This document shows positions 7,666 through 15,069 of a stretch of 64,000 nt of DNA, piece by piece. The DNA comes from JBCCXL01 sp039191605 (GTDB taxonomy: Bacteria; Acidobacteriota; Thermoanaerobaculia; Multivoradales; JAHZIX01), in assembly GCA_039191605.1 (NCBI GenBank), contig JBCCXL010000015.1, positions 62,001 through 126,000 on the forward strand, in the 5' to 3' direction. Below the pieces are notes generated by a model. It saw nothing but the letters and a program-made list of their open reading frames with translations. It did not search any database and had not been told where the DNA came from. Position 1 is the first letter of the stretch. Each line of letters begins with the position of its first letter. The position numbers were made by a program, and so were the translations under genes.

Positions 7666-9012
7666 TTAGCCGTCGAGGCGACCGGCGCGGGCGTCGGCGA
7701 TGAGCCCTTCCAGGCGGTCGAGGCCGGCTACCAGTCTCTCCATCGGAGGACCGAAGGAGAGTCGCAGGTAGGCGTGGAAGCGGGAGCGGTGGCGGGCGCG
7801 GCGCTGGCCGGGGTTGACGTCGAAGAAGATCCCCGGCACGCAGATCACCTGGCGCTCCAGCGCGGCGCGGAAGAAGGAGAGTCCGTCGGAGAGCGGCGCC
7901 GGCAGGTCTTCGACGTTGGCCCAGACGTAGAAGGTGCCCTGGGGGGCGGGGTCGACCCTCAGGCCCATGCCCCGCAGTCGCTCCAGCATCACGGTGCGCT
8001 TGGCGCCGAAGGTCTGCTGCAGGGCGCGGGCCTCGCCCTCGACGGTGACGGGGTCCAGCAGCGGCACCGCGGCTCGCTGGAGCGGCCGGGAGCCGCCGCC
8101 GTCGAGGAAGGAGCCGGCGCTGGAAAGGGCGCGGATGACGTGCTTCGGCCCCACCGTCCAGCACACCCGCCAGCCCGGGTAGCGCCAATTCTTGGTCAGC
8201 CCGTCGAAGAGCACCACCGGGTCCCGCTCCACGTCCTCCACCCAGCGGGCGGCGCTCACCGTGGGGCCGGGCTCTTCCGGATCTCGCTGCCACACGAAGT
8301 GGGAGTAGAACTCGTCCAGCAGCAGGGAGCAGTCCAGCTCCCGAGCGGTGGCCACCCAGCGCTGCAGCTCGCCGCCGCTGAGCAGGCGGCCGGTGGGGTT
8401 GCAGGGGTTGGAGAGCAAGACCGCCGAGAGGCCGCGGCCCAAGACCTCCTGCCGCAGGTCCTCGGCGGTGAAGTTATAGCCGCGGCGGGGGTCCAGCAGC
8501 ACCGGGATCGGAGCGAAGAGGCGGAAGATGTCCAGCAGCTCCTCGTAGGCGGTGTAATCCGGCAGGAAATGGCCCAGGTTGATGCTGCCGAGGGCGGCGG
8601 CGGCGCGGGTCAGGGCGGCGCGGCCGCCGCTGGAAATGGCGACGTTCTCGGCGCTGTATTGGGTCGGCAGGCCCCGCCGGTAGAGGTGGTTGTAGAGCTG
8701 GGCGATGGCGTCCCGCAGCTCCCAGACCCCCGCCACCGGGGCGTATTCGTGATCCGGCGAGAGCACCGGCACCGCCTCCACCCGGGGCTGGGCCTCGGGC
8801 AGAGGGCCGGTCTCCGGCATCCCCTGGCCGAAGTTGGTCCACGCCGGGTCTTCCGGCGAGAAGCCCCGGGCCTCGGCCTCGGTGGTGACGTAGATCACCC
8901 CGGTGCGGGGCACCCGGCGGAAGGCGCTGGCGCTCGCGGGCTCCGCGCCTTGGACATCATGGTTCGGCGCCGTCGGGGCGCTGGCGGACGGGGTCGGAAC
9001 AGGGGTTTCCAT
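7666..9012 (-). CDS. PLP-dependent class I/II aminotransferase
   Basis: Fold-type I aminotransferase. Markers in order: AISSGGRAAL (cofactor phosphate-binding turn), LLSNPCNPTGRLL (the NPxNPTG block), LLLDEFYSHF (Asp and Tyr contacting PLP), DGLTKNWRYPGWRVCW (Schiff-base Lys), and a C-terminal RLSF with the carboxylate-binding Arg. The start could be the ATG at 9012 or the one six codons upstream at 9030; the N-terminal 40 residues are Pro/Ala-rich in either case. Amino-acid specificity cannot be told. It is divergent from hemF across about 110 bp. Confidence 0.88.
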   Translation of the reverse strand: METPVPTPSASAPTAPNHDVQGAEPASASAFRRVPRTGVIYVTTEAEARGFSPEDPAWTNFGQGMPETGPLPEAQPRVEAVPVLSPDHEYAPVAGVWELRDAIAQLYNHLYRRGLPTQYSAENVAISSGGRAALTRAAAALGSINLGHFLPDYTAYEELLDIFRLFAPIPVLLDPRRGYNFTAEDLRQEVLGRGLSAVLLSNPCNPTGRLLSGGELQRWVATARELDCSLLLDEFYSHFVWQRDPEEPGPTVSAARWVEDVERDPVVLFDGLTKNWRYPGWRVCWTVGPKHVIRALSSAGSFLDGGGSRPLQRAAVPLLDPVTVEGEARALQQTFGAKRTVMLERLRGMGLRVDPAPQGTFYVWANVEDLPAPLSDGLSFFRAALERQVICVPGIFFDVNPGQRRARHRSRFHAYLRLSFGPPMERLVAGLDRLEGLIADARAGRLDG

Positions 9013-9121
9013 AGCCGATAAGGCTACCACTGGAGCCTCTTCTCGAGATCGAATCGCTCAGCCCCTCGGCTTGCGATGGAGAAGTGCCCCAGGATCCTCG
9101 GAGCTGCGTACAATAGCCGCC

Positions 9122-10123
9122 ATGAGCGAGCATGACCCGACTTCCGACGCCCCCCTCTCGCCCGCGGATCAACCGGCAGATCAGTCCACAGATCAGTCCG
9201 CCGAGTTCCTCGATATCCCGGCGGTGAAGGAATACCTTCTCGGTCTTCAGGACTCCATCTGTCAGGCCGTGGCGGCAGATGACGGCGGGGAAGGCTTTCG
9301 TCAGGACGCCTGGGAGCGGCCCGGCGGGGGCGGCGGACGCAGCCGGGTGCTGGAAGGAGGGGCGCTGTTTGAAAAGGCGGGAGTGAATTTCTCCCACGTC
9401 TTCGGCGACGGCCTGCCCCCCTCCGCCACCGCTCGTCGCCCGGAGCTCGCCGGCCGCGGCTTCCAGGCGATGGGCGTCTCGCTGGTGCTGCACCCCCGCA
9501 ACCCCTACATCCCCACCACCCACTCCAACGTGCGCTTCTTCGCCGCCGAGCGGGAAGGCGCCGATCCGGTGTGGTGGTTTGGCGGCGGCTTCGACCTCAC
9601 GCCCTACTACCCCTTCGAGGAAGACGTCGTCCACTGGCATCAGGTTGCCCGGGACGCCTGCCGGCCCTTCGGCGAGGAGGTCTATCCCCGCTACAAGGCG
9701 TGGTGCGACGAGTACTTCTATCTGCGCCATCGGGCCGAGACCCGCGGCGTCGGCGGTCTCTTCTTCGACGACCTCGAAGAGTGGGGCTTTCGTCGCAGCT
9801 TCGCCTTCCTGCGCAGCGTCGGGGATGCCTTCCTGCCGGCCTATCGGCCCATCGTCCATCGTCGCCGGGAGACGCCCTTCGGCGAGGCGGAGCGGGAATT
9901 CCAGCTCTATCGCCGCGGTCGCTACGTCGAATTCAACCTGCTCTTCGACCGCGGCACCGTGTTCGGCATCCAGAGCGGCGGGCGTACGGAGTCGATCCTG
10001 ATGTCTCTGCCGCCTCAGGTCTCGTGGCGCTACGACTGGGCGCCGCAGCCCGGCTCGGCGGAAGCTCGACTCTACGATCGCTATCTCAAGCCGCAGGATT
10101 GGCTCGGAATCGAAGCGGAATAG
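9122..10123 (+). CDS. hemF: Oxygen-dependent coproporphyrinogen III oxidase
   Basis: HemF oxidatively decarboxylates coproporphyrinogen III to protoporphyrinogen IX using O2, so the organism can make haem aerobically. The family signature is plain: VNFSHVFG, GVSLVLHPRNPYIPTTHSNVR, WWFGGGFDLTPYYPFEEDVVHWH, GGLFFDDLEEWGF and YVEFNLLFDRGTVFGIQSGGRTESI. The start at 9122 (MSEHD) leaves a short leader containing a 12-bp in-frame repeat (9164-9199). Full length at about 333 residues. No other haem gene is adjacent. Confidence 0.95.
   Translation: MSEHDPTSDAPLSPADQPADQSTDQSAEFLDIPAVKEYLLGLQDSICQAVAADDGGEGFRQDAWERPGGGGGRSRVLEGGALFEKAGVNFSHVFGDGLPPSATARRPELAGRGFQAMGVSLVLHPRNPYIPTTHSNVRFFAAEREGADPVWWFGGGFDLTPYYPFEEDVVHWHQVARDACRPFGEEVYPRYKAWCDEYFYLRHRAETRGVGGLFFDDLEEWGFRRSFAFLRSVGDAFLPAYRPIVHRRRETPFGEAEREFQLYRRGRYVEFNLLFDRGTVFGIQSGGRTESILMSLPPQVSWRYDWAPQPGSAEARLYDRYLKPQDWLGIEAE
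9164..9199 (+). repeat. 12-bp in-frame tandem repeat in hemF leader
   Basis: GCGGATCAACCG, GCAGATCAGTCC and ACAGATCAGTCC follow each other, coding for a short xDQx repeat ahead of the conserved domain. Confidence 0.75.
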
Positions 10124-10131
10124 CTCGAGCC

Positions 10132-10593
10132 TCAGCCCTTTTCGCTGCGCACTGCCACCACCGGGCAGGGGGCGTCATGGAGCACCCGCAGGGTGGTGCT
10201 GCCAAAGAGGGCTCGGCCGATGGCGCCGTAGCCGTGAGTGCCGATCACCAGCAGGTCTGCCTGGAGATCCCCGGCGGCGTTGACGATCTGTTCGTGGGGC
10301 AGGCCGACCTGCACCCTGACCTCCGTGTCGACGCCGGAGAGATGCTCGACGGTGTATCTCTCCAGGCTCTCGCGGGCGGCCTCCTCGTGCTGGAGGCGGA
10401 TCTTCAATCGCTCCTCGGCGGTGGTGTAGTTGAGGGAGGGCAGGTGCTCCTCGACCACATAGAGCACGGTGACTCGGGAACCGAGAGCGCGGGCCAGGCG
10501 CGCCGCCTCTCGGAGTCCAGCGAGGGCGGCTTCGGAGAAGTCGGTGGTCACCAGAATGTGGCTGTACTCAGGGGGGTGGGTGGAGTCACTCAT
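10132..10593 (-). CDS. Universal stress protein, single UspA domain
   Basis: A 153-residue UspA domain. The N-terminal strand ILVTTDFSEAALAGLREA and the ATP-binding loop GTHGYGAIGRALFGSTTLRVL (G-2x-G-9x-G-S/T) are intact, so it probably belongs to the ATP-binding subgroup. USPs act in the cytoplasm under starvation, oxidative or respiratory stress. It is divergent from a tandem USP, and the shared upstream region carries a 12-bp repeat array that may be the common control site. Its 3' end lies 8 bp from that of hemF on the opposite strand. Confidence 0.93.
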   Translation of the reverse strand: MSDSTHPPEYSHILVTTDFSEAALAGLREAARLARALGSRVTVLYVVEEHLPSLNYTTAEERLKIRLQHEEAARESLERYTVEHLSGVDTEVRVQVGLPHEQIVNAAGDLQADLLVIGTHGYGAIGRALFGSTTLRVLHDAPCPVVAVRSEKG

Positions 10594-10614
10594 GGGAAAT
10601 CATCTCCTTGCAGT

Positions 10615-10662
10615 TTGCTGCGCCGATTGCTGCACCGATTGCTGCAAAGATTGCTGCAATAT
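10615..10662. repeat. Four 12-bp direct repeats in the divergent USP promoter region
   Basis: TTGCTGCGCCGA, TTGCTGCACCGA, TTGCTGCAAAGA and TTGCTGCAATAT run head to tail from 22 bp upstream of the single-domain USP start. The invariant core is TTGCTGC. The 12-bp period is close to one helical turn, which suits either cooperative protein binding or slippage. Confidence 0.8.
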
Positions 10663-10674
10663 TCTGGCGCCACA

Positions 10675-10689
10675 ACCCGCTTTGCGGGT
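10675..10689. promoter_or_regulatory. Short hairpin between the divergent USP genes
   Basis: ACCCGC-TTT-GCGGGT forms a 6-bp stem with a 3-nt loop. It lies just beyond the 12-bp repeats; function unknown. Confidence 0.35.
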
Positions 10690-10873
10690 GTATCCTTATT
10701 GTAGCCGGGACGGAAATTCACCGCTTCATCCGCGCTCTTCCCGGTGCCCCGGCGGAAGCCGAAAAAAACAGCTTGCTCCTGACTAGCGAAAAGCTATCGG
10801 AACCGTCGGAGCAGATCGCGATTCGCCACCGATGCCCTCGAAGCCGAGGGATCGAAAGCAGGAGGCAATGACC

Positions 10874-11803
10874 ATGCGATCTATCCAGAAGATTCTCTTC
10901 CCTACCGACTTCTCCGAGACCTCTCAGCAGGCCATGGCCTGGGCGATCTTTCTCGCTCAGCAGCACGAGGCGGAGCTCTTGGTGCTCCACGCCACGGTGC
11001 TTCACGGCGAGGAGCCCGGCAACCCGGTCTATCACCTGGCGGATGCCGAGGCGGCCTATCGAGTGGCGGAGTCCGCCGCCGGGGAGCGGATGCAGGAGAT
11101 TTTCGCCGCCCACGAGGATCACCCCCTCTCCATCCGCATCCTCCAGCGCCGAGGCATCAGCGCCGACGGCATCGTGCTGGACTTCGCCCGCGAAGAGGAA
11201 GTCGACCTCATCGTGATGGGCACCCACGGTCGCCGCGGCCTCGGCCGGCTGATTCTCGGCAGCGTCACCGAGGCGGTGGTGCGGGAAGCTCCGTGTCCGG
11301 TGGTGACCCTGCGGGGGGGCACCGAAGACACCGCTCACGAGGGCAACGCTCTCGAAGACATCCAGCGTATCGTCGTGCCCCTGGACTTCTCCGCCGGCTC
11401 TCAACAGGCACTGGCAGAGGCCAAAGAGCTCGCCGCCGTCTACGGTGCCCAGCTCGACCTCATCCACGTCGTCCAGCCCCTGGCCTACCCCCAGAGCTAC
11501 TTCCCCGGCGCCACCAGCGCCTACGTCGCCGACTACGCCGCCATCGGCCAGCAGGCCAAGGCCAGCCTGCAGCGCATCGCCGAGGAGCACGGCCTAGAAG
11601 GCGCCAGCGTGCACGTCACCGAGGGCTATCCCGCCACCGCCATCGTCGACTACGCCAAGCGCCACGGCGCCGACCTCATCGTCCTCTCCACCCACGGCCT
11701 CACCGGTGTCGCCCATCTCTTCCTCGGCTCCGTCGCCGAGAAAGTCGTGCGCCTCGCCGAATGCCCGGTGTGGACGGTGCGGGGGAAGGGGTCGGAGAGT
11801 TAG
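10874..11803 (+). CDS. Tandem universal stress protein (two UspA domains)
   Basis: Two UspA domains in one chain. The first begins IQKILFPTDFSETSQQAM and carries GTHGRRGLGRLILGSVTEAVV; the second begins QRIVVPLDFSAGSQQALAE and carries STHGLTGVAHLFLGSVAEKVV. Both keep the G-2x-G-9x-G-S/T ATP motif, the second as HG-LTG-VAHLFLG-S. GGAGG at 10861-10865 lies 8 nt before the ATG at 10874, which decides for this start; an ATG at 10868 is only 2 nt from it. Typical E-type USP length. Co-regulation with the divergent single-domain USP is likely. Confidence 0.93.
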   Translation: MRSIQKILFPTDFSETSQQAMAWAIFLAQQHEAELLVLHATVLHGEEPGNPVYHLADAEAAYRVAESAAGERMQEIFAAHEDHPLSIRILQRRGISADGIVLDFAREEEVDLIVMGTHGRRGLGRLILGSVTEAVVREAPCPVVTLRGGTEDTAHEGNALEDIQRIVVPLDFSAGSQQALAEAKELAAVYGAQLDLIHVVQPLAYPQSYFPGATSAYVADYAAIGQQAKASLQRIAEEHGLEGASVHVTEGYPATAIVDYAKRHGADLIVLSTHGLTGVAHLFLGSVAEKVVRLAECPVWTVRGKGSES

Positions 11804-11816
11804 GCCTATTTTGATC

Positions 11817-11843
11817 ATACGGGGAGCCCCGTGCTCCCCGTAT
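11817..11843 (+). terminator. Hairpin terminator after the tandem USP gene
   Basis: ATACGGGGAG (11817-11826) pairs perfectly with CTCCCCGTAT (11834-11843) over a 7-nt loop, 13 bp after the stop. The tail (CTTCCTCCTAATCC) is pyrimidine-rich but not a pure U-run. It also marks the border of the low-G+C islet. Confidence 0.6.
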
Positions 11844-11890
11844 CTTCCTCCTAATCCTCGCCTTGTTGTCGCTAATGGTCCAAACGGCGT

Positions 11891-12151
11891 TTAGCGTAGC
11901 TCTTGTAGTGGAATCACGCTTCCATCCCGTAAAGCTGCCATTTGGCTACCGTTCAGCACGATGACACTGTAGCCACCTCTGCACTGCTGTATCCGGCGAA
12001 ATAGAGCCTGAAAACCAGCAATAGATCCCCCTTCGAGTAGATGTCGTTCGACATAGCGAGAGCATGATTCTTGGAAGATACAGTTCCTGCGAGCCTTCTG
12101 GGGAGTAAGTAATCTGTAGGTCCGTATTAGGGTTATGAACGCTTTCCTCAT
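11891..12151 (-). CDS. YidD-like small protein (membrane protein insertion efficiency factor family)
   Basis: An 86-residue protein starting MRKAFITLIRTYRLLTP, the amphipathic start of YidD. It keeps the cysteine pattern CIFQESCSRY, then LFRRIQQCRGGYSVI, which corresponds to the R-x3-C-x-GGY end of YidD. It has a short extra tail. YidD assists the YidC/Sec insertion pathway at the inner membrane. The ATG (12151-12149) overlaps the stop of the upstream gene as ATGA, so translation is coupled. Low G+C and codon use differ from the genomic background. The house-keeping yidD usually sits with rnpA and yidC, which are absent, so this is probably a second, accessory copy. Confidence 0.7.
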   Translation of the reverse strand: MRKAFITLIRTYRLLTPQKARRNCIFQESCSRYVERHLLEGGSIAGFQALFRRIQQCRGGYSVIVLNGSQMAALRDGSVIPLQELR

Positions 12152-12504
12152 AGCCGAATTGCCGCTGGTTTTCTGAAGACTATGAGTTGTGTGGATGACG
12201 TACGGTCTGGCACATGGCCAAGCCCAAAGCATCCTGGAGATCCTTTGTGGAAAGTATTCATTTGTTCCATGCTGTAGAATTCCCAGCCTGTTGAAGAGAA
12301 TTTATGTATTAGATATTGAAGTTGTTGACCTGCTGTCGTCGTGTCTTTCTTGCTGTCGATCTTAGGGACGAACTCTACGACCCTGTACTGGTACTCGCCT
12401 TCGTATACAACTTCTGTTGATGCAGGAGATCTACTTCCTGCTGCTGCAGGTTTTCCCTGCGATCCTTGTGCAGTATTTTCTTTGTGTTCGCTGTGCGTAT
12501 TCAC
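12148..12504 (-). CDS. DUF4177-like small protein
   Basis: A 118-residue protein. The middle reads YQYRVVEFVPKI, then LIHKFSSTGWEFYSMEQM and LIVFRKP, which resembles DUF4177 proteins (short beta-rich proteins with a GWE motif). The N-terminal 30 residues are Ser/Ala/Gly-rich and polar. No function is known. Its stop overlaps the start of the YidD-like gene (ATGA), so the two form a coupled pair. It is part of the low-G+C islet that starts with satD, 98 bp downstream of the DUF3307 gene. Confidence 0.55.
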   Translation of the reverse strand: MNTHSEHKENTAQGSQGKPAAAGSRSPASTEVVYEGEYQYRVVEFVPKIDSKKDTTTAGQQLQYLIHKFSSTGWEFYSMEQMNTFHKGSPGCFGLGHVPDRTSSTQLIVFRKPAAIRL

Positions 12505-12602
12505 GTTCCTTACTCCTTTTAATAGATTGGTAGCTTGGTTTGCGTTCGGAAACTGGTTTAGCTCCTAAGTGCCGTGCGAGATAAATCTGTAAGAATGGGT
12601 TG

Positions 12603-13418
12603 CTATTCTAAGGCGGCCTCTCCCCATAGGACTCGCAACAGTAATAAACCTCCCAGTAGAGCAATGAAGATGCTGAGGAAGGTGCCGAGAAGGAAGTATT
12701 CGGCGAAGCGGGGGTCGTCCATCTTCTTGAATCGGACGATGGACTTCGTTGCGATGATAAAGCCGACGGTGGTGGGCGATTTAACGGCTAGTGCAGTGAG
12801 TACCAGGATTCGCTCTAGCCAGCCAATGTACATCCCTAGGCGCTGCTCGCTCTCTGTAGAAGATTCATTGAAGAGAGATAATTGCTGGTCAGCTGGCGCC
12901 TGAGTTTCTGAGTCGTCATCCTTCTGCTGGGTGAGTAGGAATCGGATCAAGTAGCCTCCACCGAAGGTGACAGTGAGGTAGATGGCAAGAGTCGCAAGGA
13001 TCTTGGCATGGTAGACAGATAGCTGGATGTAGGCTGTCGTAAGGGTTGCCTGAAAATCTGGTAGAAGGAGGGCGCTTAGAAAGACTAGGCAAGCAAGATG
13101 AGCGAACTGATCGAGAAGAAAGAGGGTCCAGATTGGAAGCCAACGCTTCTTTTCTAGGCGCTCCTTGCCCCAGTCGGTCAGAAGGTGGAGACCGACAAGA
13201 AGAAGCAGAAATAGGTAAGTACTTCCTTGGATGGTAGAAGAGGGTAGGAAGAGGCCCAGTAGCAGCAGGCTACATAGAAGGTGGGAACCGCCATGCAGGA
13301 CGTAGGCACGGGGATGCCCTTGTTTCTTTCCTTCCACCATCGAGGCCGTTTGGAAGGGGAAGTCTGCCAGCAGGTGGGCGACGAGGAGGGCAAGAAAGAC
13401 GATTTTGGGGTCTTGCAT
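12603..13418 (-). CDS. DUF3307 polytopic membrane protein, partner of SatD
   Basis: About 271 residues with six or seven hydrophobic segments. The DUF3307 signature is in the first half: LVAHLLADFPFQTASMV, HGGSHLLCSLLLLG, LHLLTDWGKERL and FLLDQFAHLACLVFLSA. The His and Asp residues inside the membrane segments (HLLADFPFQ, HLLTDW, LLDQFAH) are the conserved ones and could form a polar or metal site. The ATG at 13418 is chosen over a TTG at 13430; it lies inside a TTGCA-N8-TGCAA palindrome. satD lies immediately upstream on the same strand. SatD-DUF3307 adjacency is, as I recall, recurrent in other bacteria. Function unknown. Confidence 0.75.
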   Translation of the reverse strand: MQDPKIVFLALLVAHLLADFPFQTASMVEGKKQGHPRAYVLHGGSHLLCSLLLLGLFLPSSTIQGSTYLFLLLLVGLHLLTDWGKERLEKKRWLPIWTLFLLDQFAHLACLVFLSALLLPDFQATLTTAYIQLSVYHAKILATLAIYLTVTFGGGYLIRFLLTQQKDDDSETQAPADQQLSLFNESSTESEQRLGMYIGWLERILVLTALAVKSPTTVGFIIATKSIVRFKKMDDPRFAEYFLLGTFLSIFIALLGGLLLLRVLWGEAALE

Positions 13419-13459
13419 TTCAGTGTGCAAATAAGTCGTTTTTGCACTCTAGGGTGCAA
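13413..13459 (-). promoter_or_regulatory. Promoter/operator module copy 2, overlapping the DUF3307 start
   Basis: Two palindromes of the form TTGCA-N8-TGCAA lie at 13442-13459 and 13413-13430, centres 29 bp apart. The downstream one contains the DUF3307 ATG (13418-13416); the upstream one contains the satD stop (13451-13449). The whole 48-bp block aligns without gaps to the block before satD. A -35-like TTGCAC sits in the upstream palindrome and an A/T-rich CTTATTT lies between the two palindromes. Confidence 0.7.
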
Positions 13460-14114
13460 GGTGGTCTTGGATGATAATAGTGAGCTCTTGATGGCCTTCC
13501 CGAAGAGGGAGATAAAAGCTGCGCTGCAGGCTACGAGAGATGGTGGATTCGTTCTTGACCTGGAGGGCTTGGGCCGTTTTCTCCTGGCTCCCTGTTTCCT
13601 CGTAGAGGTGAATTGTCTTCCGCTGCTTTTCCGAGAGCGTTGAGAGCACGCAATCCATCATGTGCAAGGCCAGATTGACGGTGCGATTGAGGTCAGGGTT
13701 TACGCTGAGTAAGGTAGTACGCTGGATTGAGCGTTTCCCCAGGTGATCGAGACGAGAAATAGCTTCTCGCGCTAAGAGAAAGGCTTCACCACTGGTATCG
13801 CGATTAATTGGAGTGTCTGGCCGCGGTCGCTCATCGATGGATCCAATTCCTATGCCGATGCGCAGCTCCACGGGGAAGAAGGCCACCCGTAAATCCCAGA
13901 TGACTTGAGGAATGCGCCAGGGCGGCTCAACCACGTTCTGGAACTCATCCCACGCGGTAACAGTGTAGCGAGAGAGGACCAGGTTCTCTTTGAGATGGCG
14001 CTTTGAGAGGGTGGAGAGGGCCTGATCGCGATGGGCTTTGAGATCGTCGATCTTTGAGGATTCAACGATGTCTGCAATCAAAACGGCAAAATGGGATGAT
14101 TGACTTGCACTCAC
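13449..14114 (-). CDS. satD: SatD-family protein with cyclase-like N-terminal region and C-terminal HTH
   Basis: A 221-residue SatD-type protein. The N-terminal part (about 8-125) has VLIADIVESSKI (Asp15), TAWDEFQ (Asp56), LRIGIGIGSID (84-94) and SGEAFLLAREAISRL (from 108). Their order resembles the ADI-V-x-S, G-D-E/G-F, RIGIxxG and GxAxxxAxRL blocks of class III nucleotide cyclases; this likeness is my inference. The C-terminal part (about 158-205), LSEKQRKTIHLYEETGSQEKTAQALQ followed by ESTISRSLQRS, is a sigma-region-4-like helix-turn-helix. The start is GTG 14114 and lies inside an operator palindrome. satD was first named in the acid-tolerance operon of Streptococcus mutans; its molecular role is not established. 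Confidence 0.75.
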   Translation of the reverse strand: MSASQSSHFAVLIADIVESSKIDDLKAHRDQALSTLSKRHLKENLVLSRYTVTAWDEFQNVVEPPWRIPQVIWDLRVAFFPVELRIGIGIGSIDERPRPDTPINRDTSGEAFLLAREAISRLDHLGKRSIQRTTLLSVNPDLNRTVNLALHMMDCVLSTLSEKQRKTIHLYEETGSQEKTAQALQVKNESTISRSLQRSFYLPLREGHQELTIIIQDHLAP

Positions 14115-14151
14115 AGATGCAAATATAAGCTTTTTGCACTCTGGAATGCAA
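14105..14151 (-). promoter_or_regulatory. Promoter/operator module copy 1, overlapping the satD start
   Basis: TTGCA-N8-TGCAA palindromes lie at 14134-14151 and 14105-14122, centres 29 bp apart. On the minus strand TTGCAT (14151-14146), a 17-bp spacer and TTATAT (14128-14123) form a credible sigma-70 promoter between them. Transcription would start about 2 nt before the GTG start codon, so the mRNA is nearly leaderless and the downstream palindrome covers initiation and start codon. Confidence 0.75.
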
Positions 14152-14205
14152 GTCGCTGGAGCGCTTGATGTGGTTCTCTAGAGCCTGGAGCATCCGTGCC
14201 AAGAC

Positions 14206-15069
14206 CTACCGGGTCCACTCTCCCCCAAAGCCCGCGCCCCCCACCCCCGTCGGCAGGTGCTGCCGAGCGATTTCAGCCATCTCGTCTCGGTAGGCCAGCT
14301 GGGAGGAGCCGGGGCGGACGGCCTCCATGGCGGCGGGGAGCTGGGTGCGCAGGGTGCGCTGGCCGGTGGCGGAGCCGTCGCCGCCGATGAAGTGGTCGAG
14401 GACGACGGCGGAGGCGCTCTCGGCGCATTGGGCGAAGAAGGCGTGGGGATCCTGGAGGGGGAGCAGGGGAGCGGCGGTGATGACGACGGTGAGGCCGGCG
14501 TCGTGGAGGGCGCGGGCGGCGCGGAAGCGGGCGGCGGGGGGGCTTGCAGGAGGAGGAAGGCCGGGAAGTCGGGGATGGTCGCTCTCGATGGAGAGGTGAA
14601 CTCGCAGGCGGCAGCGCTGAGCAAGATGCTGCAATAGCTCGAGGTGGCGGGCGACGGCGGGGGAGTGGGTCTGGAGGACGAGCTCGTCCGGCGGCTGCTC
14701 GAGCATCGCCTCCAGCACCGATTCGGTGACCCCATAGCGCCGCTCCTGGGGCGGGAAGGGCTCGGTGGAGCTCGCCAAGAAGATGGAGAAGGCGTCGCGA
14801 TGGCGTCGGGCCCAGCGGGCTTCGCGCTCGGCGTGCCGGCGGTAGGAATCGGCGGCGTTGGTGCGGGCCTCCAGGAAGCTGCCCCAGGCGTCGCCCCGGG
14901 TGAGCCAGGGGTTGTGCTGTACATAGCAGCCCACGCCGCAGAGGGAAGAGCCGAGGGAGCAGCCGCGGTAGGGGTTGAGGGAGTGAGAGGTGATCGTCGC
15001 CAGGTAGCCGCTGGTGCGGGTGAGCACCTGGCGGATGCTGGCTTCGCTGAGCTGAAGGGAGGAGGGCAT
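14206..15069 (-). CDS. Radical SAM protein with unusual cysteine spacing
   Basis: The motif NPYRGCSLGSSLCGVGCYVQ (C37, C44, C48 from the chosen start) looks like the iron-sulfur site of SplB/Rv2578c-type radical SAM proteins (NPYRGC-x-CxYC), but with C-x6-C-x3-C instead of C-x3-C-x2-C. Further blocks fit the TIM-barrel fold: FSIFLASSTEPFPPQE, ELVLQTHSP, LRVHLSIESDHP and ALHDAGLTVVITAAPLLPL. The ATG at 15069 is preferred; about 80 residues of an upstream extension do not look coding. High G+C, so it belongs to the core genome right beside the low-G+C islet. Substrate unknown. Confidence 0.75.
   Translation of the reverse strand: MPSSLQLSEASIRQVLTRTSGYLATITSHSLNPYRGCSLGSSLCGVGCYVQHNPWLTRGDAWGSFLEARTNAADSYRRHAEREARWARRHRDAFSIFLASSTEPFPPQERRYGVTESVLEAMLEQPPDELVLQTHSPAVARHLELLQHLAQRCRLRVHLSIESDHPRLPGLPPPASPPAARFRAARALHDAGLTVVITAAPLLPLQDPHAFFAQCAESASAVVLDHFIGGDGSATGQRTLRTQLPAAMEAVRPGSSQLAYRDEMAEIARQHLPTGVGGAGFGGEWTR

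Noticed and set aside
7495..9021. Plus-strand frame of 508 codons
   Set aside because: Antisense to the aminotransferase; composition is Gly/Ala/Val/Glu/His-rich shadow without any motif.
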